64,000 nt of DNA from assembly GCF_001559595.1 (NCBI RefSeq), contig NZ_LNTY01000060.1:1-64000 (forward strand). The letters are read 5' to 3'. Positions 59,001 to 64,000 of this stretch are shown piece after piece. Position 1 is the stretch's first letter, and every line of letters begins with the position of its first letter. Below the pieces are notes generated by a model that worked only from the letters and a program-made list of their open reading frames with translations, made no database searches and was not told the origin of the DNA. The stretch comes from Enterovibrio coralii (GTDB lineage: Bacteria > Pseudomonadota > Gammaproteobacteria > Enterobacterales > Vibrionaceae). A program made the position numbers and the translations under genes.

Positions 59001-59152
59001 GTGAATTTGCGTCAGAGAACGGAACTGCGCTTAATGACGCTTTACCCAAGTTAAGCCCATTGAATCCAAAGCACCGCACATTGAAGCAAACTGTTTTTCG
59101 TAAGGTTGCTGAATTTGTAGATAAGTTCAAAGGCGTTGGTGGAGAGATTTAA
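56054..59152 (+). CDS. hsdR: Type I restriction endonuclease subunit
   Basis: 1032 residues, full length. An N-terminal PD-(D/E)xK nuclease motif lies in VQIELKKRG (about 160-168). A superfamily-2 translocase follows: Walker A TTGSGKT (about 307-313), DECH box (about 408-411), FTGTP motif, and QAFSRTNR (motif VI). The C-terminal helical domain binds HsdM/S. Cleaves unmodified DNA after ATP-driven translocation. Eight bp after the ATPase gene; last gene of the operon. Confidence 0.97.
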   Translation: MQKNNTIAETNSYIVLEEYTNTLQINDSYQSENDLERELIQDLRNQGYEYLPTVTTPDALLDNARVQLQELNNVKFTDAEWLRFQEEYLHAASDTIIEKTTKVHTDYIYDFIFDDGHIENIYLFDKELLARNKVQVIKQLEQTGIHANRYDVTILVNGLPLVQIELKKRGVAIREAFNQIHRYSKESFNEENSLYKFLQLFVISNGTNTRYFANTTKRDKNSYDFTMNWAKSDNSLIKDLKDFTATFLQKETLLEVLLRYSVFDVSNTLLIMRPYQIAATERILWKIKSAFNTKNWSKTESGGYIWHTTGSGKTLTSFKAARLATELDFIDKVFFVVDRKDLDYQTMKEYQRFSPDSVNGSDSTAGLKRNIDKDDNKIIVTTIQKLNNLIKGESKLDVYQKQVVFIFDECHRSQFGEAQKNIKKKFKKFYQFGFTGTPIFPENALGAETTGGVFGQQLHTYVITDAIRDEKVLKFKVDYNDVRPQFKSFETEQDEKKLTAAENKKAFLHPSRIRDISQYVLNNFNQKTHRAYIGAKGFNAMFAVSSVDAAKAYYEAFKHLQEGKDKPLKVATIFSFAANEEQDAIGEIEDESFEVNAMNSTAKEFLTAAINDYNTMFKTNFGVDANGFQNYYRDLAQRVKKQEVDLLIVVGMFLTGFDAPTLNTLFVDKNLRYHGLMQAFSRTNRIFDATKTFGNIVTFRDLEQATIDAITLFGDKNTKNVVLEKSYKEYMEGFTDIATGKARRGFIEIVQELKHKFPEPAAIETEQEKKDFAKLFGEYLKVENILQNYDEFVSLRAFQDLDIDDQQAVEEFKAQYYLNDDEVESLKRIDMPSERSIQDYRSTYNDTRDWLRNQKAGEDKDKSTLNWDDVVFEIDLLKSQEINLDYILELIFEQNKKNKTKEGLIEEVRRLIRASLGNRAKESLVVDFINQTDLNKITDKASIIDAFFKFAQEEQKQAVAEIIASEQLNEEAAKRYIKGSLKREFASENGTALNDALPKLSPLNPKHRTLKQTVFRKVAEFVDKFKGVGGEI

Positions 59153-59156
59153 TTTT

Positions 59157-59196
59157 ATGATTGAAGACGGTAATAATAAAAGCCGTCTTCAATCAT
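59157..59196. terminator. Hairpin after hsdR
   Basis: Perfect 14-bp inverted repeat ATGATTGAAGACGG / CCGTCTTCAATCAT with a 12-nt loop, 5 bp after the hsdR stop. No T-run, so efficiency is uncertain. Confidence 0.65.
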
Positions 59197-59467
59197 GAAA
59201 TAATAATTCATAGCGTCATATTTTATATTAATAAAACAAATAGCGAAAATAATATCCGCATTGATTTTTTAAATGTGCTTGTTTTATTATTTTTTTTAAA
59301 TATTAAGATATATTAAAAACTTAATTCTTGATATTTTTTAAGTGTATAATTTTTTATTTCTTGCATTTTTACAACCAAATCATATATGAGTCATGTTCGT
59401 TATCGCATAATAGAGATTAATTATGAATAACTTATATGTGTGGTTATTAAAAAATGAGGAAATAAAT
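59197..59467. other. AT-rich intergenic region downstream of hsdR
   Basis: Very AT-rich with long T and A runs (59270-59350), no gene. Probably the promoter region of the gene starting at 59468. Confidence 0.35.
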
Positions 59468-59821
59468 ATGACGTTAGATAATAAAACCTATTATAAAATA
59501 ATTGAAGTAATTGCTATTAATGCCATCATGGATAATTTTATTATTCTTGATAAAAGCAACTTTGAGGATCAAGAATTACTTGATAAAGCTATCTCTGATG
59601 TGGTGGTTTCAAATCAAGTCAATATTTTACTGCGCTTTCCCCATTTAGGGCGATTAAAACTCATCGAAACCTTAGCGTTTTATGAGATATTGTCTTGGGA
59701 TCATATATATATACTTGAAAAGGAACTTAAAACCTATCAAGATGATTATATTCTCGATGAGTCGGATCATCGAGTGGCATTGATTGAACTTAAACATCAA
59801 TATGTTGATAAAATCCATTAA
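59468..59821 (+). CDS. Hypothetical protein
   Basis: 117 residues from ATG 59468, which has GAGG 8 nt upstream; the frame opens at 59423. Helical, acidic (IIEVIAINAIMDNFIIL, LIETLAFYEILSWDHIYILEKEL). I do not recognise a family. It overlaps the stop of the convergent ArdC-like gene by 4 bp, so the ends of the two genes evolved together. A role linked to ArdC or to the island is only a guess. Confidence 0.6.
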   Translation: MTLDNKTYYKIIEVIAINAIMDNFIILDKSNFEDQELLDKAISDVVVSNQVNILLRFPHLGRLKLIETLAFYEILSWDHIYILEKELKTYQDDYILDESDHRVALIELKHQYVDKIH

Positions 59822-61171
59822 GGTTTTATTGTTAATCGCTTGGTTTGAAAACAAGGTTCATCATCTTTATCTTTGCAATGTAATACATTATGAATTTGTT
59901 GCATCTTTTCAAAATGAGCGGTGCTTTGTTCTAGTATCGTTGCGGCTACGCCGTAAATATTGCGCTGGTGTTTGTCTGTATAAACGGTAATGCCGTCTTC
60001 ACCCAAATAATCAAAGCCAAGTAATTGTTGGTGTTTTAATGGGATTAATGAAGCGTAATTTATCGCTTCTTTTTCAATAGTCAGATGCAGTTCATGGTTA
60101 AATTTATTGTTAAGATCAACTATCACATCACAATGGGTTGGTGCTTGATAAGCAGGATTTTGGGCAAGTAAGCGTTTATGTGCTTCAACTTTATCGCAGA
60201 TAAATTGCTGCGCTTCTTTGGCTTGTTTGCAAACGCTTAATAAAGCGTGTTTTTTATCAGAAAAATGGCTTGCCCAACCTTCAAGATATTTGGCATGAGC
60301 ATGAAATGTTTCAAGTCCTTCATCTAAGCACATAAAGAGAGTCGCTGTTTCCGCAATTAATTCTTCTTTAGCATAATCGACAGATCCAAAGGGGTGTCCC
60401 ATTGGGCGACCTAATTCCTTGGCGGTTGAATGACTTAATTCATGTAAAATTACCGCAAAGTAGGCTTTGTCAGAGCTGAATTTTTTCGAGGCGGCACAAC
60501 AATGCGATGCTCTTTGGGGGAGTAATAGGCTTTATCGCTGTTTTTTCAATGACAGGAACACCCACTTCATCAATGATTAGTTGCGCTTTTTTAACAAAAG
60601 CAAGATCTTGATTTTCAGGTAACATCACTTTTGCTTCAAGTGCTTGCTGCTTGGCAAAATAGTCACGCTCTTTGATAAATTTATCGGGCAATAGGTGCTG
60701 AATTTTCTCAAGGGGAAAGACTTTATAGCCTTTTAAACCCTTTTGATATGAAAAACCCGCTTCTTTTATTTTTTTTGCAGTCATGCCTTGGGTGCGCTTT
60801 TCAAAAAGCGCTTTAGAGATTGTTTTACCTTGTTTTTTATAAGTTTCTAAATATTTCACGACCAAGTGATCGAGCGTAATGCCTTTAAGTGGTTTATCTG
60901 GGTCAAAGTCATCACTTTTATCGGGCAGTGTGTCTTTTATTTCTTCAAGTAAAGTTGCTGCTTGTTTAAATGTGGCATAAAGCGGCACTTTCACTGCATA
61001 TTCCGCTTGATCTTGTAATAGCATAATAATATTTACACCGTTATAAATATTATTATGAAAATTTCGAGGTAAGGCGGTTAAGGTTGAGATATAAAAACTC
61101 ACATCCACATCATTATTTGAGTGTGGCTTATCGCTTTTGGGTTTTGAAAAATATTCAAATAAACGCTCCAA
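59818..61171 (-). CDS. ArdC-like antirestriction protein with zincin domain (two frameshifts)
   Basis: About 451 residues after correction. The N-terminal part (LPRNFHNNIYNGVNIIMLL) resembles the single-strand DNA-binding DUF1738/ArdC N-domain. The C-terminal part is a zincin (MPTase-PolyVal type): YYSPKEHRIVVPP, AYFAVILHELSHST with the HExxH-like HELSH, and VDYAKEELIAETATLF with the third ligand. The two frames join if one A is restored in each of two A-runs, at about 60541-60546 and 60481-60486. ArdC proteins protect incoming conjugative DNA from host restriction. Stands convergent to the gene above, inside the R-M island. Confidence 0.78.
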
Positions 61172-61284
61172 AATGACACTTTTTTGATTGTTATTAATGG
61201 TTTTTCTTCTGACATAAATAATTCCTTTTTTATTTATGTCTTACCACGTATTTTGAAATATCAAAGAAGCGTGAGTTTTCTTAT

Positions 61285-61809
61285 ATGAAAAATGGCGTTT
61301 TAAAGCGAATAACTATTTTAAATGCAATGAAAAATATTTTGGTTATTCTCGCTAATGGGCATTTGCGAGAAAATAAAACCAATAAGCATCTTATTGTTCG
61401 CCTTGATAAATTTAAAGGCAAAGACTCACTTTTTTGTACAGGCAAAGAGATACATATTTGCTTTAGTAACTAGTATGTATCTCTATTACAGAAAAATGAT
61501 TTTATTAATATTGAGCTTGCTCCCTTAATGGGCTTTAAAAAAATATCGTCTATAAAGCTTTATGTTCAGGTCAAAGCCTTTAAAAACTATAAAGCAGGAT
61601 TGTATTTCTTGATTGACTTTTTAGGTGTGTCGACAAATCAATCACGAAAAGATCAAATTCGTTCGATCAAAATGAAAATAAAATCTATTCATTTGGTTGA
61701 TAATGTAATTTATCACCACTCAACAGCGATAGTCGATAAAAACACGCCAAGGTATACTTTGAATTGGTGCGTAAGTAAAAAACGTTATCTCAATAGGTTA
61801 ACTATTTAA
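61285..61809 (+). pseudogene. Unknown gene interrupted by an in-frame TAG
   Basis: Two short frames (61285-61473, 62 codons; 61528-61809, 93 codons) lie in the same reading frame. Only one stop, TAG at 61471-61473, separates them, so together they read as 174 sense codons. The content is basic (KISSIKLYVQVKAFKNYK, RKDQIRSIKMKIKSIHL) with no recognised family. The second part alone could start at ATG 61528. Chance cannot be excluded in such AT-rich DNA. Confidence 0.4.
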
Positions 61810-61988
61810 TTTTAATGAATTAAGGTTTTATCATCTTGTTCGTTGTTTTGATCTTTTTACCCAAAGCAGAAGTAAGCGGTTTATTTTCTAGCCTTGGTAA
61901 ATGTATTTTCTCTGCATGCGTGTGGCTCACCTATGTGGCTCACTTGCTGTAATGACGGGTTTTAGCGAATTTAGGTGAGAATGAGCAC

Positions 61989-62029
61989 AAAAAAAAGCTT
62001 GTAATCATTTGATATACAAGCTTTTTTTT
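61989..62029. terminator. Terminator beside the right repeat
   Basis: AAAAAAAAGCTTGTA / TACAAGCTTTTTTTT, perfect 15-bp stem with 11-nt loop. It occupies the same place relative to the right 25-bp repeat as the hairpin at 51421 does to the left one, although the stems differ. Confidence 0.85.
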
Positions 62030-62051
62030 TCAAACGTTTGGTGGAGCTGGC
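62027..62051 (-). repeat. Right attachment-type direct repeat (ssrA 3' end)
   Basis: Identical over 25 bp to 51447-51471. The ssrA-like part extends two more bases here (GGTGGAGCTGGCGG) than at the left copy, but the remaining T-arm is missing, so it is not an intact ssrA gene. Confidence 0.75.
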
Positions 62052-62679
62052 GGAAACTGATTCCACCACTTAACCAATTGATTGGTATGACAAACCCCGA
62101 ATCAACTTTCGTAAATGGTCCACGCTGTGGGCCATTCACTGATAATTTTGAATTTTGTGAGATTAATCAGATTATGATGGCTTGTCCATCAAAACCACAT
62201 ACATATGCCACCTTAGCCTTGGCAGGCTAGGGTGATAGCGTCATACAAAGTGGTGACTTATTTGTTTCGAAACGACAGACTCCACTCACCAAAGGATACT
62301 TTTATTCGCGTTAGGGGGGCGGGGGAGTAGCTTCCCGCCGTTAGTTCAGTGATTGACTCCCTGTGCTGGTGTTTACACTCGTAGCATATTTAAGAAAACA
62401 CAGTCCTTTTATCGTTACACTGACCTGTCATGTATATAGCTTTAACGTTGATCAATATCACAAAGTTAAACTTTGATTTTTGCATCGACGCTTTCTCTAA
62501 CGTACGCGCGTACGCGTGCGTGATTCTTTATTTATCGATTGAATAACAATGGGATATGTTCATTTATGTAACAAGGGGAGCGAGGCTGTCCTGCTTCCTT
62601 GTATCAACTGGATGGGATGACTAGGGTGATTTTGAAACCCAAAAGCTTTTGTGTTCAATCACAGATAAGGAGCCCTACA
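62052..62679. other. Intergenic stretch right of the island
   Basis: About 630 bp. Frames are short and lack coding character. Contains an alternating purine-pyrimidine tract (about 62502-62522, CGTACGCGCGTACG core) and a G-rich tract (about 62310-62326). No gene recognised. Confidence 0.35.
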
Positions 62680-63324
62680 ATGTTTTATTCATTCAGATAT
62701 TCAAGCACCACAGAGGTAAGCACTGAACAAGTTCAAGAGCCTGCCCTTTGGCTAACGGAACATGAGTTGGAAATATTTGATACAGACTCTGATGATGAGC
62801 GCGATCATTGTCTAGTTGGTAAGGCTAAGTTCTACTATGCCGATGGCAACGGTGCTCTCCGGGCAGGGCTACTGCCGGGAGTCTTGTTGGATGAGACTGA
62901 AGCATTAAATCGAATAGGAGAGAAGTTCTTCAATACAGATTTGGAAGCTGGCTATTATCAAGACTTCATTGATGACGAGGTGTGCAATCGGCTTGATATT
63001 AAAAACGATTGTTTGAACATGCTTATTATTGACAGGTTAGAAATATTACCTGAATACCGTGGGCAAGGTCTGGGACTGAAAGTTCTGAATGAAGCGATCA
63101 GACTTCTCTCGTCAGACGCACAGATAGTTGTACTTCAATCCTTTCCATTGCAACATGAAGGTAGTAGATGTTTCGATACTCCAGAGAAAGCCGAGTGGCG
63201 AAAAAAAATGTGGCCTCACAAGATGGCTATAGGAAAGCCAGAAGACAGACTTAAAAGTTACTACGAGAGTATGGGGTTCATTGACCTCGGAGACGGAATC
63301 ATGGCAATTACAGTGAGTAAGTAG
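62680..63324 (+). CDS. GNAT-like acyltransferase-fold protein
   Basis: 214 residues from ATG 62680, chosen because AAGGAG lies 7 nt upstream; the frame is open from 62599. The C-terminal half has the acetyl-CoA motif A pattern IDRLEILPEYRGQGLGLKVL, followed by YYESMGFIDLG near the end, as in GNAT N-acetyltransferases. The N-terminal 100 residues (LTEHELEIFDTDSDDERD) are acidic and unfamiliar. Substrate unknown. Isolated gene in an accessory segment. Confidence 0.75.
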   Translation: MFYSFRYSSTTEVSTEQVQEPALWLTEHELEIFDTDSDDERDHCLVGKAKFYYADGNGALRAGLLPGVLLDETEALNRIGEKFFNTDLEAGYYQDFIDDEVCNRLDIKNDCLNMLIIDRLEILPEYRGQGLGLKVLNEAIRLLSSDAQIVVLQSFPLQHEGSRCFDTPEKAEWRKKMWPHKMAIGKPEDRLKSYYESMGFIDLGDGIMAITVSK

Positions 63325-63509
63325 TCATGTCTGTTCAAAGCTCAATCTTTAGGTCCGCCATTTTGGCATGCCCTAAATTTCCATCCACACTTGAGGCCGT
63401 CGCACTGTCGATTCGCGTCTTCACAAGCCGTTAGACACTGGATATGAGCCTCTGAGTAAGCGTATGCCGTCGATGTTATCTAGCACACTGAAATGTCATC
63501 GCTTACCTA

Positions 63510-63992
63510 TCAGTTTGCAAGATAAAGTACCCAGTGCCACCCCGATTTGCCGATAGCCCCTTTGGCTGTAAATTTTGCCCCGTTGAGCTTTTTCTGTTCG
63601 CAAGGCTCCCACTGTGACACTAATACAAACACTTTGCTTGCACAGGTATAGCACTCTTCATTTTTGCGTCCTTTGACGTAGAACTTCTTTGATAGTGAGC
63701 TCAGCTTTTTGATGTCGCCTTGAACCCCTTCAAGAGCTTTTTCATCCGCACGTTTGCTTTGTTTCAGTTCGATCAGGTGATAATCGCCTTTGGTGCCAGA
63801 CCACAACCAAAAATCAGGCTTGGCAAAATTCGACGCTCTTGGTTTGTTTGCCCAGTGGATAGCATACTCACGCCACCACTGGCCTTTATCAGAAGGCACT
63901 CGTTGGTGGAGGAAGCAACTCAGTTCGACCTGAAGCCAGTTCTCCCAGCCAGTTATGCGCTCTTTGGCAATAACGGTCAGGCGGCTTTCCAT
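63510..63992 (-). CDS. PD-(D/E)xK-like nuclease-fold protein (possibly 5'-incomplete)
   Basis: 160 residues to an ATG at 63992; the frame is still open at the window edge, so the true start may lie outside. KPDFWLW-10 residues-HLIELKQSKR fits the PD...(D/E)xK core: Asp in the first strand, Glu and Lys in IELK. No other family signature is seen. Proteins of this size with the core often occur in mobile or defence islands. Function is inferred from the motif only. Confidence 0.55.
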   Translation of the reverse strand: MESRLTVIAKERITGWENWLQVELSCFLHQRVPSDKGQWWREYAIHWANKPRASNFAKPDFWLWSGTKGDYHLIELKQSKRADEKALEGVQGDIKKLSSLSKKFYVKGRKNEECYTCASKVFVLVSQWEPCEQKKLNGAKFTAKGAIGKSGWHWVLYLAN

Positions 63993-64000
63993 TTCTGGTC

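Larger units (their letters stand above)
51451..62051. mobile_element. ssrA-associated genomic island with type I R-M operon
   Basis: A 10.6-kb AT-rich block between two identical 25-bp repeats containing the ssrA 3' end, a favoured integration site for tyrosine-recombinase islands. It holds an HTH regulator, hsdM, hsdS, a PrrC/RloC-like ATPase, hsdR, small unknown genes and an ArdC-like gene. No integrase is inside, so it is either decayed or moved by a recombinase encoded in a neighbouring island. Base composition changes sharply at both ends. Confidence 0.7.

Noticed and set aside
62009..62230. 73-codon frame across the right repeat
   Set aside because: It runs through the terminator and attachment repeat, so coding is implausible.

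Overview
The window looks like a chromosome segment from a gammaproteobacterium of the family Vibrionaceae. The order prfC - tatD(yjjV) - nupC - deoC-deoA-deoB-deoD - ytjB/serB - PilZ protein - radA, followed by PilZ - ettA - slt - trpR - yjjX, is the conserved order around the deo operon and trpR in Vibrio, Photobacterium, Grimontia and Enterovibrio. The moderate GC content and the cyclic-di-GMP and pilus genes would fit Grimontia or Enterovibrio, but genus is inference.

Layout. 1-2019: N-terminus of a very large LapA-like adhesin (minus strand) with a retention module and tandem Ig-like repeats. 2.5-13 kb: core genes for release factor 3, nucleoside uptake (nupC) and deoxynucleoside catabolism (deoCABD), and serine synthesis. 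13-25.7 kb: a double-PilZ protein, radA, a periplasmic-binding-protein/GGDEF cyclase, an M23 peptidase, a single-PilZ protein, ettA, slt, trpR and yjjX. 25.7-34.8 kb: a fatty-acid hydroxylase, two spondin-domain proteins, then a minus-strand signalling operon. That operon runs: fused TRAP-type plus ABC-type binding lipoprotein, membrane histidine kinase, CheY-like regulator, Hpt-REC-REC-GGDEF cyclase. 35-45.5 kb: an SRPBCC protein, an intracellular PHB depolymerase, a VpsT-like regulator with a WFSR motif, a chaperone-usher pilus operon, a chemoreceptor and a DUF2927 protein. 45.7-51.4 kb: accessory genes (glycosyltransferase, LRR-kinase, methyltransferase-HNH fusion, HNH nuclease, cytosine-methyltransferase remnant). 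51.45-62.05 kb: an AT-rich island bounded by 25-bp direct repeats that include the tmRNA (ssrA) 3' end. It carries a type I R-M operon with an embedded PrrC/RloC-like ATPase and an ArdC-like antirestriction gene. 62-64 kb: probably the start of another island.

How the genes work together. One theme is c-di-GMP control of surface life: two GGEEF cyclases, two PilZ proteins, a VpsT-like regulator, a LapA-type adhesin whose release is typically c-di-GMP-controlled, and a chaperone-usher pilus. The second theme is defence and counter-defence in the right third.

Sequence quality. At least 16 single-base frameshifts interrupt otherwise full-length genes. Nearly all look like one base missing from a short homopolymer. 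I read these as sequencing errors rather than pseudogenes and annotate each gene over its full corrected span.
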